64,000 nucleotides of DNA from positions 1-64,000 of the forward strand of contig NZ_JAAIKO010000011.1 in the NCBI RefSeq assembly GCF_016107395.1. The letters run 5' to 3'. The translations under genes were made by a program, and so were the position numbers. The notes below the pieces were generated by a model. That model searched no databases, was not told the origin of the DNA, and saw only the letters and a list, made by a program, of their open reading frames with translations. How positions within the stretch are numbered: the first letter of the stretch is position 1; every line of letters starts with the position of its first letter. Source of the DNA: Streptomyces fildesensis. Lineage in GTDB: Bacteria; Actinomycetota; Actinomycetes; Streptomycetales; Streptomycetaceae. Of this stretch, positions 20,222 to 28,485 are shown one piece after another.

Positions 20222-21244
20222 TCAGTACTGCTCGGTCTCCTGGAACCCGGTGTTCCCGTCCTCGTCGGCGCTGAAAGCGTCGGCGGCGGCGGTCGGGTCG
20301 AACCCGGGCGGGCTGTCCCTCAGGGTCAGACCCATACCGGCCAGCTTCATCTTGACCTCGACGATCGACTTCCCGCCGAAGTTGCGGATGTCGAGCAGGT
20401 CCGCCTCGGAACGCGCCGTGAGCTCGCCCACCGAGTGGACGCCCTCACGCTTGAGACAGTTGTACGAGCGGACGGTGAGATCCAGCTCCTCGATCGGCAG
20501 CGCCAGATCGGCGGCCAGGGCCGCAACCGTCGGGGACGGGCCCATGTCGATGCCCTCGGCATCGGCATTGAGCTCGCTGGCCAGGCCGAACAGCTCGACC
20601 AGGGTCTTGCCGGCCGACGCCAGGGCGTCACGCGGCAGCACCGCCTGCTTGGTCTCGATGTCGACGATCAGCTTGTCGAAGTCGGTGCGCTGCTCGACAC
20701 GGGTCGCCTCCACCGTGCAGGTGGCCTTGAGCACCGGGCTGTAGATGGAGTCGACCGGGATACGGCCGATCTCCTGGCCCTGCTGCTTGTTCTGGACGGC
20801 GGAGACGTAGCCGCGACCACGCTCGACGGTCAGCTCCACCTCCAGCTTGCCCTGGGCGTTCAGGGTGGCCAGCACCAGGTCGGGATTGTGCACCGTGACA
20901 CCGGCCGGAGGCGTGATGTCGGCGGCGGTCACGACACCCGGGCCCTGCTTGCGCAGGTACATCACCACCGGCTCGTCCTCCTCCGAGGACACCACGAGCT
21001 GCTTGATGTTCAGGACGATGTCGGTCACGTCCTCCTTGACGCCCGGCACGGTGGTGAACTCATGGAGAACGCCATCGATGCGGATACTGGTGACAGCGGC
21101 ACCGGGGATCGACGACAACAGCGCCCGGCGCAGCGAGTTCCCCAGGGTGTAGCCGAATCCCGGCTCCAGCGGTTCGATGACGAACCGTGAACGCCACACC
21201 TCGACGACCTCTTCGGTCAACGACGGACGCTGAGCGATCAGCAC
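20222..21244 (-). CDS. rpoA: RNA polymerase alpha subunit, stand-alone copy
   Basis: Full-length 340-residue alpha subunit from GTG 21244, with GGAGG nine bases upstream. The N-terminal domain carries the assembly motifs [20 protein letters not shown] and [20 protein letters not shown]. The C-terminal domain has [21 protein letters not shown], containing the DNA-contacting Arg, and ends FQETEQY. It is not flanked by rpsM, rpsK, rpsD or rplQ as the essential copy always is, so it is presumably a second alpha gene. From memory of Streptomyces RpoA, there are scattered substitutions, for instance [12 protein letters not shown] where GAKSIDEVKAKL is usual. It could form alternative polymerases. 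Confidence 0.9.
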   Translation of the reverse strand: MLIAQRPSLTEEVVEVWRSRFVIEPLEPGFGYTLGNSLRRALLSSIPGAAVTSIRIDGVLHEFTTVPGVKEDVTDIVLNIKQLVVSSEEDEPVVMYLRKQGPGVVTAADITPPAGVTVHNPDLVLATLNAQGKLEVELTVERGRGYVSAVQNKQQGQEIGRIPVDSIYSPVLKATCTVEATRVEQRTDFDKLIVDIETKQAVLPRDALASAGKTLVELFGLASELNADAEGIDMGPSPTVAALAADLALPIEELDLTVRSYNCLKREGVHSVGELTARSEADLLDIRNFGGKSIVEVKMKLAGMGLTLRDSPPGFDPTAAADAFSADEDGNTGFQETEQY

Positions 21245-21470
21245 AGGAAAAATCCTCCATACTCCGGCGCCCCGACGTGGCGCCACCACCCGTGACTTTA
21301 CTGGCGTCAGCGCTCCGCCGAGCCGCGCCGTGCTGGCGTCGGCGGCTCCGGAAGGTTTATCCCTCTTCTTCCGGCTTCTTCCGGCCAGGCGCTCGGGACG
21401 GCCGCCAGGCTCCGGACCGGCCATGTAAGGGCCGCCAGGACTCGAATGTCGGTGCGATACGGCAGGGTGG

Positions 21471-22067
21471 TCGGGTGAGGCGGTCGGGGTCGAACCGCAC
21501 GACGGGCTGAGGGAGGCCGCGGAACTCCGCGCGGCCGCGGCCGGCAACGCCGCCCGGTTCGTCGCGGGTGACGCGGTGGCGCTGCCGCTCGACGATGCCG
21601 GCACCGATGTGGTGTGGTGCGAGCGCGTCTTCCAGCACCTCACCGAGCCCGCGAAGGCGGTCGGGGAGATCGTCCGCGTCCTGCGGCCGGGCGGGCGCGT
21701 CGTCCTGCTCGACACGGACTGGGCGACCGCGCTCCTGCACCCCGGCGACCCCGAGGTCGTCGCCGCGCTGATGCGCCGCGCGCTGACGGCCTCCGCGAAT
21801 CCGCACGCCGGACGGCAACTCGTCGGCCAACTGGCCACGGCGGGGCTGGAGATCACCGACGTCGGCTCCCAGGCACTGATCCAGAGCAACACCAAGGTCA
21901 ACTGGCAGCTCATCCGCATGCTCGGCGAGTCCGCGCTGCGCGAGGAGCTGATCTCCGAGCAGCAGCGGGACGCGCTGTACGCCGATCTCACCGCAGCTGC
22001 CGATGAGGGCGCGCTGCACATGTCCGTGACCATGTTCGGAGTGGCCGCGAGGCTTCCGTCCTCGTGA
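21471..22067 (+). pseudogene. 5'-truncated SAM-dependent methyltransferase
   Basis: The frame encodes the second half of a class I methyltransferase: AVGVEP (motif II-like), [54 protein letters not shown], then a C-terminal RLP end. Motif I (the E/DxGxGxG SAM loop) is missing, and upstream of about 21470 the frame loses homology. A start at 21576 would leave 163 residues without the SAM loop. It is probably a remnant cut by a rearrangement near the rpoA promoter. Confidence 0.7.
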
Positions 22068-22074
22068 TCCGAAC

Positions 22075-22098
22075 CCGGCGGGCCGACGGGCCCGCCGG
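22075..22098. terminator. GC-rich hairpin
   Basis: Perfect 10-bp arms CCGGCGGGCC (22075-22084) and GGCCCGCCGG (22089-22098) with a 4-base loop, 8 bp after the methyltransferase stop. No U-tract. Confidence 0.6.
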
Positions 22099-22296
22099 TG
22101 ATCCCGCCGGCCGCTCTCCGGATCAACGGCGCCATCAACCGTCGCTCCTGCCGGCCACCCCCGCTCCTACCGCGGCTCTTGCGAAGCCGCGCCTTTCCCT
22201 TGACCTTCCGCATTGCCAGCCCGGCCGCGCCGATGATCAGCGCGGTCGGCAACTGCGTAAGGATTCCCTGCACCACGTAGTTCATTTTCTGGCCGC

Positions 22297-22485
22297 GTGC
22301 AGGCAACCCTGTTGAGCCTCTCGGACGAGTCCAGCCAGGTGAATGAACGGCGCGCGGACTGCGGCAACGAGTGGGCCCGTACGGAGGAGTACCGGGCCAT
22401 CGTCCTCGGCCGCCAACTCAGCGGTGAACGGGCGCACCGAGAAGCATTGGAGCGCCGGCTGCGGCAGTACGAAGGCGGCCGGTAA
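22297..22485 (+). CDS. Possible small hypothetical protein
   Basis: 62 codons from GTG 22297, or 48 from an internal GTG near 22339. The product is Glu/Arg-rich and helical: [21 protein letters not shown] then [14 protein letters not shown]. There is no good ribosome-binding site or recognisable domain. The 22099-22525 stretch otherwise holds nothing I can support. Confidence 0.25.
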   Translation: MQATLLSLSDESSQVNERRADCGNEWARTEEYRAIVLGRQLSGERAHREALERRLRQYEGGR

Positions 22486-22525
22486 CCACCTGGCGACCAA
22501 TACGCCCGCCAGGCCCGCGTCCTCG

Positions 22526-23104
22526 TCAGGCGGCCGCCGGCCGGGCGTCGAGGACGTGCTCGGCGAGCCGTCGGGCGGAGGCCGCGGGATGCGTTGCGGG
22601 GCGGGTGACCCCCGCCGCCAGTGCGCCGTCGATGAGCAGCAGAAGCTCGCCGGCCGCAGCCACGGGCCGCGGGTGTCCGAGCGCGAGGAGCTCGTGCTCC
22701 AGGAGCTGCTGCACCCGCATGCGGTACGCACGAGTGATGGCGTGTCCCGGGTGGTCGGGGTCGGTCAGGGCGAGATCGGCGGCGAGATAGCGGCAGCCGC
22801 GGAAGTCGGGCCGGTCAATGGCGGCGGCGATGCCGTCGAAGACGCCCAGCAGACGGGTACGAGGGTCATCGCCCGCCGCCTCGATGGCCTGGTGGTAGGC
22901 GGCCTCGTCCTCGGCAGTGCTCCGCCGCAGGACCTCGGCGATCAGTCCGTCCTTGCCGCCGAAGTGCTCGTAGAGGGAGCGCCGGGCCACGTTCGCCTCC
23001 TTCAGCAGTGCGTCGACGCCCACGGCCATGCCTTGGCTGTAGGTCAGCCGCTGGGCGGCTTCCAGGAGGCGTTCGCGAGGTCCCGGTGCGGTGCGAGTCG
23101 TCAT
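22526..23104 (-). CDS. TetR-family repressor
   Basis: 192 residues with the TetR HTH (GPRERLLEAAQRLTYSQG, VARRSLYEHFGGKDGLIAEV) and a typical C-terminal ligand domain (FRGCRYLAADLALTDPDHP). It diverges from a SnoaL-like gene. Two near-identical imperfect palindromes lie between them, so it is probably a local autorepressor that also controls the SnoaL-like/dehydrogenase genes to the right. Confidence 0.85.
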   Translation of the reverse strand: MTTRTAPGPRERLLEAAQRLTYSQGMAVGVDALLKEANVARRSLYEHFGGKDGLIAEVLRRSTAEDEAAYHQAIEAAGDDPRTRLLGVFDGIAAAIDRPDFRGCRYLAADLALTDPDHPGHAITRAYRMRVQQLLEHELLALGHPRPVAAAGELLLLIDGALAAGVTRPATHPAASARRLAEHVLDARPAAA

Positions 23105-23132
23105 AAGTGCCAGCCTGCCACCCATTGACGAG

Positions 23133-23175
23133 TAGATCAACCGGTCTATATGGTCCGGGTAGATCAATCGTTCTA
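23133..23175. promoter_or_regulatory. Paired TetR operators
   Basis: TAGATCAACCGGTCTA (23133-23148) and TAGATCAATCGTTCTA (23160-23175) differ at two or three positions and have starts 27 bp apart, in the 90-bp divergent promoter region of the TetR and SnoaL-like genes. Each is an imperfect palindrome with TAGA...TCTA ends. Confidence 0.7.
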
Positions 23176-23193
23176 CTTCTGAGGGGTTACGGC

Positions 23194-23616
23194 ATGTCGT
23201 TCCGCACCACCGCCGAAGTCATCGACCGCTTCAACCACTCCTTCATCCACCACGACGGGTCCGTACTCGCCGACCTGATCGACGACCACTGCGTGATGGA
23301 GGCCAACCAGCCGGCCCCCGACGGCGCCCGCTACGAAGGCCGCGCCGCATGCCTGGAGTTCTGGCAGACCGTCGCCGAGGACCGCACCACCCAGTTCGAG
23401 CCCGAAGACGTCGTCATCGCCGGTGAACGGGCGACGATCCGCTGGCGCTACCGCTTCGGCGACGGACCGGCCGACTCCGTCCGCGGCGTCAACCTCATGC
23501 ACGTACGGAACGGCCTGATCGTCGAGGCCCTCGGCTACAGCAAGACCACCGGCGACGTACCACTCGCCGTCGACGGGCTCGACGGGCCCGCCGCACTCGA
23601 CCGACTCGCCGGCTGA
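23194..23616 (+). CDS. SnoaL-like (NTF2-fold) protein
   Basis: 140 residues: TAEVIDRFNHSFIHHDGSVLADLIDDHCVME, GRAACLEFWQTVAEDRTTQF, RWRYRFGD, RGVNLMHVRNGLIVEALGY. This is the typical nuclear-transport-factor-2-like ketosteroid isomerase pattern. GAGGGG precedes the ATG. It is 89 bp upstream of a dehydrogenase on the same strand; both are probably under the divergent TetR repressor. Confidence 0.8.
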   Translation: MSFRTTAEVIDRFNHSFIHHDGSVLADLIDDHCVMEANQPAPDGARYEGRAACLEFWQTVAEDRTTQFEPEDVVIAGERATIRWRYRFGDGPADSVRGVNLMHVRNGLIVEALGYSKTTGDVPLAVDGLDGPAALDRLAG

Positions 23617-23705
23617 GCCCCACCTGCCGACGACCGGGACCGACAGACCGAGACCGACAGCTGAGCTCCGCAAGCCACAGAACGAATGGATGGATGGAGA
23701 ACACC

Positions 23706-24710
23706 ATGCGCAGTTACCACGTGAACAGCGGGGCCGGCATAGAAGGCCTGTCGATCAAGGAGCACGCGGACCCGGTCCCCGGCACCGGACAGGTCCTGGT
23801 GGCCGTCAAGGCCGTCTCGCTGAGCAACCGCGAGCTGATGGTGTTGCGAGGCAACTACGTCCTACCGGTGAAACCGGACGTGATCCCGGTGTCGGACGGT
23901 GCCGGCGAAGTCGTGGCGCTCGGTCCGGGAGTACACGGAGTGAAGATCGGCGACCGCGTCGCGGCGACGCTCTTCCCGAGCTGGCAGGACGGCCCGTTCG
24001 GCCTTCAGCATCTGCCACAGCGCGGCGGCTCCCTCGACGGCATGCTCACCGAGCTCGCGCTGATCAGCGAGGACTCACTCGTCCCGGTCCCCGATCACCT
24101 CTCCTACCAGGAAGCGGCGGCACTCCCCTGTGTCGGGGTCACCGCCTGGAACGCGCTGACAGGTGACGGCATCGGCCTGCGGGCGGGCGAGACCCTGGTG
24201 ACCCAGGGGTCGGGCGGCGTGTCGCTGTTCGCGCTCCAGTTCGCCAAGGCACTCGGAGCCCGCGTGATCGCGACGACGAGCAGCCCGGACAAGGCGCGGC
24301 GCCTCATCGAACTCGGCGCGGACGAGGTCATCGACTACCGGTCCACGCCCGACTGGGCCTCCAAGGTCGTGGAGCTGACCGGCGGCCGGGGCGCCGACCG
24401 CGTGGTCGACGTGGCGGGCCTGTTGGAGCAGTCGCTCAAGGCGGTGGCGGTGGCGGGTCACGTCGCCTGCGTGGGCTTCGTCTCCGGCACGGCACAACCC
24501 CTGGACCCCGGCGTACTGTTCGCCTCCGGCGCCGTCCTGCGGACCGTGGCCGTCGGCAGCCGCAACCAGTTCCTCGCGATGAACCGCGCACTGCAGGTCA
24601 ACCGGATCCATCCGGTCATCGACCGGGAGTTCACCTTCGAGGAAGCCCCCGACGCCTACCGGTTCTACGCCTCGGGCAAGGCCTTCGGCAAGGTCGTCAT
24701 CACTCTTTGA
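23706..24710 (+). CDS. Zinc-independent MDR alcohol dehydrogenase/quinone oxidoreductase
   Basis: 334 residues of the medium-chain dehydrogenase family. The N-terminal GroES-like domain has PVPGTGQVLVAVKAVSLSNRE and SDGAGEVVALGPGV. The Rossmann domain has VTQGSGGVSLFALQFAKALGA and DEVIDYRSTPDW. The usual catalytic and structural zinc Cys clusters are absent, so it is likely a zinc-free quinone-reductase-like enzyme using NADPH. ATG at 23706 has GGAG six bases upstream; the ATG at 23694 is an alternative. A strong terminator follows. Confidence 0.85.
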   Translation: MRSYHVNSGAGIEGLSIKEHADPVPGTGQVLVAVKAVSLSNRELMVLRGNYVLPVKPDVIPVSDGAGEVVALGPGVHGVKIGDRVAATLFPSWQDGPFGLQHLPQRGGSLDGMLTELALISEDSLVPVPDHLSYQEAAALPCVGVTAWNALTGDGIGLRAGETLVTQGSGGVSLFALQFAKALGARVIATTSSPDKARRLIELGADEVIDYRSTPDWASKVVELTGGRGADRVVDVAGLLEQSLKAVAVAGHVACVGFVSGTAQPLDPGVLFASGAVLRTVAVGSRNQFLAMNRALQVNRIHPVIDREFTFEEAPDAYRFYASGKAFGKVVITL

Positions 24711-24735
24711 GACAACCCGCGACAACCTGACGCCA

Positions 24736-24773
24736 ACCGCACTCACCTCCCGGCAACGGGAGGTGAGTGCGGT
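24736..24773. terminator. Very stable hairpin terminator
   Basis: Perfect 17-bp inverted repeat: arms 24736-24752 (ACCGCACTCACCTCCCG) and 24757-24773, with a GCAA tetraloop. It lies 25 bp after the dehydrogenase stop. The GNRA-type loop and arm length make this the clearest terminator in the window. Confidence 0.85.
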
Positions 24774-24876
24774 GCGTCCGCGTGTGCGTCCGGGTGCTCG
24801 AAATTCTTCTCATGAGGAGGTAGAACAAGGCCTCTTGGGGCAGGCGACGCACACAACACCGATCGAGGAGGCCCCC

Positions 24877-25065
24877 ATGCCCATCACCTTCCGCAAGTCG
24901 TTCCGGATCTTCCCCGGCGTCCGCCTCAACGTGAACCGCAAGTCGCTCTCCCTGACCCTCGGTTCGAAGGGCGGCCATCGCACCTGGTCGACCACCGGCA
25001 GAAGGACCACGTCCACGGACCTCCCGGGTCCCTTCGGCTACCGCCACACCGACACGCGCGACTGA
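24877..25065 (+). CDS. DUF4236-type small protein
   Basis: 62 residues: ITFRKSFRIFPGVRLNVNRK followed by SLSLTLGSKGGHRTWSTTGRRTT. This is the characteristic short beta-strand pattern of DUF4236 proteins (FRKSFKLGPGVRLN-like). GAGGAG precedes the ATG. Function unknown; such domains sometimes head larger membrane proteins, but this one is stand-alone. Confidence 0.75.
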   Translation: MPITFRKSFRIFPGVRLNVNRKSLSLTLGSKGGHRTWSTTGRRTTSTDLPGPFGYRHTDTRD

Positions 25066-25110
25066 ACCGGGCGGCGCGGCGGCGTTCGCCGGCGCGGTGA
25101 CCACGCAGGG

Positions 25111-25461
25111 TCAGAGCTCGTGAGCTCGTTCGTGACGGGGTTCGTACAGCCCGACCTCGCCACCTCCGGGCAGTTGCAGAATGCTCATCAGACCCCAGCC
25201 CTGGTCGGTCACCGGCTGGATGAACGTGACGCCCTTCGCCGTCAGTTCCTCCACGCTGGCGGTGACGTCGTCGCACATCAGGAAGAGCTCGTGGCGCTCC
25301 GGGCCGTCGGTGGGGTGCACGGCGATTTCGGCGGGCGGCAGCTTGAAGATGAGCCATCCGCCGCCCGCATCCACGTGCGGATAACCCAGCACATCGCGGA
25401 AGAACACGCGATCGGCTTCGGCATCCCGGCTGTAGATCACCACATGAACACCATTGATCAT
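25111..25461 (-). CDS. VOC family protein
   Basis: 116 residues: INGVHVVIYSRDAEADRVFFRDVLGYPHV at the start, ELFLMCDDVTASVEELTAKGV in the middle and LPGGGEVGLYEPRH at the end, the standard VOC half-repeat layout. It lies 10 bp downstream of the DNA glycosylase gene on the same strand and is probably co-transcribed. Substrate unknown. Confidence 0.85.
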   Translation of the reverse strand: MINGVHVVIYSRDAEADRVFFRDVLGYPHVDAGGGWLIFKLPPAEIAVHPTDGPERHELFLMCDDVTASVEELTAKGVTFIQPVTDQGWGLMSILQLPGGGEVGLYEPRHERAHEL

Positions 25462-25471
25462 GATCAGATCC

Positions 25472-26053
25472 TCACTTGGCGGCCTTCGCTGCCGCCTTCA
25501 TTTCCTGCTTGTGTGCCCGTACTTTCGCCAGTGACTCCGGTCCGGTGATGTCGGCGGCGGACCGGTAGACCCCGGCGGGCCCGTACTTGCCCGCCGCCTC
25601 CCGCCACCCCTTCGGCCGTACGCCCAGCCGCTTACCCAGCAGTGCCAGGAAGATCTGCGCTTTCTGCTCCCCGAAGCCGGGCAGCGCCTTCAGCCGCCCC
25701 AACAGCTCCGCGCCCGTATCCGCGCCCGTCCACACGGACGAGGCGTCCCCCTCGTAGTGCTCGACCAGGTACGCGCACAGCTGCTGGACCCGTTTCGCCA
25801 TCGATCCCGGATAACGGTGCACGGCCGGCTTCTCCGACAGCAGCGCCGCGAAGGCGTCCGGGTCGTACGCGGCAATGGCATGCGCGTCCAGGTCATCGGC
25901 CCCCAGCCGCTGGGCGATGGTGTACGGCCCCGAGAAGGCCCACTCCATCGGCACCTGCTGGTCCAGCAGCATGCCGACCAGCGCCGCCAGCGGACTGCGG
26001 CCGAGCAGCTCGTCGGCCTCCGGCTGCTGGGCCAGCCGCGTCGTGATCTCCAT
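25472..26053 (-). CDS. HhH-GPD family DNA base-excision protein
   Basis: 193 residues with helix-hairpin-helix features: PLAALVGMLLDQQVPMEWAF at the start and LKALPGFGEQKAQIFLALLGKRLG (the HhH, LPGFG). This matches the Streptomyces HhH-GPD type repair proteins related to EndoIII/AlkA. The canonical catalytic Asp after the HhH is not obvious, so a binding or repair role without full glycosylase chemistry is possible. No iron-sulphur Cys cluster. Confidence 0.8.
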   Translation of the reverse strand: MEITTRLAQQPEADELLGRSPLAALVGMLLDQQVPMEWAFSGPYTIAQRLGADDLDAHAIAAYDPDAFAALLSEKPAVHRYPGSMAKRVQQLCAYLVEHYEGDASSVWTGADTGAELLGRLKALPGFGEQKAQIFLALLGKRLGVRPKGWREAAGKYGPAGVYRSAADITGPESLAKVRAHKQEMKAAAKAAK

Positions 26054-26142
26054 ATCTCCAGCTTCGCCCCCACCCGGGCATTCCGCACGGTCGGCGCACC
26101 GGGCAAGCCCAGGGGCGGCGGCAGGCGGGGACTGTTTTCCCC

Positions 26143-26178
26143 CCGGGGCCGGCCGGTGTCAGGGCCGGCCGGCCCCGG
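26143..26178. terminator. Strong GC hairpin
   Basis: Perfect 12-bp arms CCGGGGCCGGCC (26143-26154) and GGCCGGCCCCGG (26167-26178) with a 12-base loop. It lies just downstream of the leftward-reading 26227-26535 frame and upstream of the HhH-GPD gene. Confidence 0.6.
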
Positions 26179-26226
26179 AGTGCGGGCGCCGCACACCGTC
26201 GGGCGCGCCGGGTCCGGTGGTCGGTG

Positions 26227-26535
26227 TCAGTTCTTCGACAGCCGCAGGAAGCGGATTCCCGGCATCGGGAGCATGACGGTGACCGTGTCGGTCCCGTGCT
26301 CGGATGCGGTCAGTCCGGCCAGTTTCTCGGTGGTCAGCTCGTCCGCGGCGCGCAGCGTCCGCCACTGGGCCTCGTCCGGCCATTCGCCGCCGCCGAGGCC
26401 GTCCCAGACCTTGCGGATTTTCGCGTGGTTCTCGTCCAGCCGGCGGGAATCGACGGTGAAGCGGGCGCCCGGCGTCAGTCCGGCAGACCCGCAGCATCCC
26501 TGCCCGCAGAACCGGCGGGATAAGGTTCCGGGCAT
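26227..26535 (-). pseudogene. Probable C-terminal fragment of a GH39-type glycosidase
   Basis: 102 codons from ATG 26535. The stretch ARFTVDSRRLDENHAKIRK, VWDGLGGGEWPDEAQWRTLR and the final beta-strands (TVTVMLPMPGIRFLRL) resemble the C-terminal end of family 39 beta-xylosidase-like proteins, which read RxDxxHxNxxxxWxxMGxPxxPTxxQ. No catalytic domain is present. The identification rests on a short region from memory. It could instead be a small stand-alone protein. Confidence 0.4.
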
Positions 26536-26616
26536 GAGAAACACACGTTCAACAGGGCCGGCGGGCTTCAAGTAGCCCGCCAGGAGATACCTGGCGGTTG
26601 CTGCGAACGGAGCCCC

Positions 26617-27009
26617 GTGGCACGCACCGCCCACCACCACGTTCCCCTGCACCACAGCGGGAAGTCACCCGACTGCCGGCCTGAACACCCGTGGCGTTCC
26701 GTGGTTCTCCACGACCTCAGGTACAGCGCCCGCACCTTCAGCGATGCGACGCATGAGTCCAGAAGGCCCCACCCGCGCATGGTCCGGCGCACGGTGGAGG
26801 TCTACTCGTGGGCTCGAAGCTGTCGGGACCCTTCCGTCGCTCGGTGGTCCGCGGAGGAGGAACGCCGGGCACGACAGCGGCTGCGAGCCCAAGTAGGGAC
26901 TCTCCTGGGACTGGTGAACTCCACCACCGGCGAACTCGCACTCGACGCCGCGGATGCGGTGGACATACCGCCGGCGCGTCACCGGCGCAGCTCTCTCTGG
27001 CTCGCATAG
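26617..27009 (+). CDS. Conserved-looking hypothetical protein, 130 aa
   Basis: GTG at 26617 with GGAG five bases upstream. The product is basic and His-rich at the N-terminus (MARTAHHHVPLHHSGKSPD), then WRSVVLHDLRYSARTF, RRTVEVYSWARS, EEERRARQRLRAQVGTLLGL and AADAVDIPPARHRRSSLWLA. Internal consistency and ribosome-binding site favour a real gene. I think similar proteins occur in other Streptomyces, but I assign no function. Confidence 0.6.
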   Translation: MARTAHHHVPLHHSGKSPDCRPEHPWRSVVLHDLRYSARTFSDATHESRRPHPRMVRRTVEVYSWARSCRDPSVARWSAEEERRARQRLRAQVGTLLGLVNSTTGELALDAADAVDIPPARHRRSSLWLA

Positions 27010-27160
27010 CCGGCAATCCATGTGCCCTTTTCGGCCCGACCAGTTGGGTGCTCTCCCAGGAACACGCCTGGGAGAGGCCGGCGACGACCGGTTCGGGCCG
27101 GCCTCGGCCGAGTGGGCCGAGGGGGCTGGTGATCTGGTGGAGCTGGGTGAGCTGGGTTGA

Positions 27161-27877
27161 TCAGTACGCGGAGTTCACGTTGTCGATCGAACCGTAGCGG
27201 TGCGCCGCGTAGTTGGCGGCGGCGGTGATGTTGGCGACCGGGTCGGTGAGGCGATTGGCGGTGCCGGCGACGTGGTAGGTGTCGAAGGTCGGCTGGATCA
27301 CCTGGAGCAGGCCCTTGGACGGGATGCCGTTGATCGCGTTGATGTCCCAGTCGTTGACGGCGTTCGGGTTGCCGCTGGACTCGCGCATGATGTTGCGGTG
27401 CAGGCCGGAGTAGCTACCCGGGATGCCCTTGGACTTCATGATGGCCAGCGACTCGCGGATCCAACCGTCCAGGTTGTTCGAGTACTTCGGGGCAGACACG
27501 GCAACCGGCTTGCGCACGGTCGACCGGTTAGCGGCCGGCTTGGCCTTGTGCTGGGCGGCGGCGACCGGCTTGGCCTTCGCGGGTCCCTTGGTGAGGTCGC
27601 GCGAGGCGTCCTTCGCAGCGGCGGGCTTGCCGACGTAGGCCGGGTAGGAGCTGACAGCCGCTCCCTTGGTGAGCGCCTGGACCTTGGTGCCGGCCTGGCC
27701 GTCGGCGGAGACCTTCGCGACGTTGATGGCGGGGAGCGCGGAGGTGCTCTGGGTGGCGGTGCCGGCGAGGGCGAGGGCCGTGGTGCAGCCGGCGGCGGTG
27801 AGCGCGACAGCGGAGATCTTGAAGCGCTTGGAGGGGCGGAAGGTGCGCAGGGAGGAGAGCTGAGTGGGTGCGGGCAT
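27161..27877 (-). CDS. Secreted transglycosylase SLT-domain protein
   Basis: 238 residues. The N-terminus is basic with a hydrophobic segment (FKISAVALTAAGCTTALALAG), consistent with a signal peptide. Then comes an Ala/Lys/Pro-rich spacer to about residue 130. The C-terminal SLT/lysozyme-like domain has the catalytic-Glu region NIMRESSGNPNAVNDWD, then GLLQVIQPTF and NITAAANYAAHRYGS. It probably cleaves peptidoglycan glycan strands outside the membrane. I looked upstream for the c-di-AMP riboswitch that often precedes such Streptomyces genes and did not see its conserved pieces. Confidence 0.85.
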   Translation of the reverse strand: MPAPTQLSSLRTFRPSKRFKISAVALTAAGCTTALALAGTATQSTSALPAINVAKVSADGQAGTKVQALTKGAAVSSYPAYVGKPAAAKDASRDLTKGPAKAKPVAAAQHKAKPAANRSTVRKPVAVSAPKYSNNLDGWIRESLAIMKSKGIPGSYSGLHRNIMRESSGNPNAVNDWDINAINGIPSKGLLQVIQPTFDTYHVAGTANRLTDPVANITAAANYAAHRYGSIDNVNSAY

Positions 27878-28044
27878 GCGGTATGAACCTCTTCCAGACG
27901 GGATCAGGGGACGGCCGGCCGTAGCGGCGGCGTGCGGAGCAGGTGGCGGGCCCGGTCTCGCTGATGTGTCGAGAGGGCGCTGCGCTCATGTTCGTGCTGC
28001 TCGAACCATGGTTAACGCGGCCCGCCGGCGATGGCAAAGACCTC

Positions 28045-28067
28045 GCTTACTACCCGTCTTAGTAAGC
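28045..28067. repeat. Perfect inverted repeat in transglycosylase leader
   Basis: GCTTACTA (28045-28052) and TAGTAAGC (28060-28067), 7-base spacer. It is AT-richer than its surroundings and about 170 bp upstream of the transglycosylase start, so an operator or RNA hairpin is plausible. Confidence 0.5.
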
Positions 28068-28285
28068 AGAGCCGAAAGGCACCCGTCGGGGCTGTGCGCG
28101 GCCCGAAAGGGAAGGGAAATACGTCCACTAAGCGGCTTCGGACGTGACGTAGGTCCTGTGCCCGGGCTCACTCGATGCGGGGTTTCCAGGCCACCGAAAC
28201 AGCCTCTATTCGGCGATGGCCTGCCCTCGCCCGCCCATCCCGATCCCCTTTGATCCAGGCATTGCGTACGCCGGGCGCGAAAGAT

Positions 28286-28317
28286 CCGGCCGGCTCAAGG
28301 CCGGCCCCTTCTGTTTT
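28286..28317 (+). terminator. Rho-independent-type terminator
   Basis: Seven-bp stem GGCCGGC (28288-28294) / GCCGGCC (28300-28306) with loop TCAAG, followed by CCCCTTCTGTTTTT. This is the only hairpin in the window with a clear U-tract. No + strand gene precedes it. Confidence 0.6.
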
Positions 28318-28485
28318 TCGGGACCGGACAGCCGGCCAGCCGGTCGGACCGAACAAAGACGAGTAATAGGAGGAGCGATAGCGGGGCGACGTGACTTTCG
28401 GTGCCCACTGGCTCACTCATGCGGACGGGCTGTCCCCGGCGCGGTGGCGCACTCCGGGAAACAGCCCGCGATCAGGGAAGGTCTC

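Larger units (their letters stand above)
27878..28485. other. 608-bp intergenic region with several inverted repeats
   Basis: No supported gene. It holds the palindrome AACCATGGTT (about 28004-28013), the perfect IR at 28045-28067 and a terminator-like hairpin with T-run at 28286-28317. It contains the promoter of the transglycosylase (leftward). The hairpin on the + strand has no recognised upstream + gene, so an unannotated small RNA ending there is conceivable. Confidence 0.5.

Noticed and set aside
21245..22285. Leftward frame from ATG 22285 ([18 protein letters not shown]...) continuing without stop into rpoA, suggesting an N-terminally extended alpha subunit
   Set aside because: The frame runs antisense through a methyltransferase remnant and loses all sense after about 40 residues. 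rpoA has its own ribosome-binding site and conserved N-terminus at 21244. The open frame is a GC-bias artefact; a small membrane peptide at its start cannot be excluded but lacks a ribosome-binding site.
27878..28250. Possible c-di-AMP (ydaO-type) riboswitch upstream of the transglycosylase
   Set aside because: Known in front of similar Streptomyces cell-wall hydrolase genes, but I could not find the conserved sequence blocks or pseudoknot pieces here.
28168..28416. Leftward frame with an EGAGLEPAGSF-like stretch, of a kind sometimes caused by a tRNA gene
   Set aside because: No cloverleaf, TPsiC loop or anticodon arm could be built on either strand.
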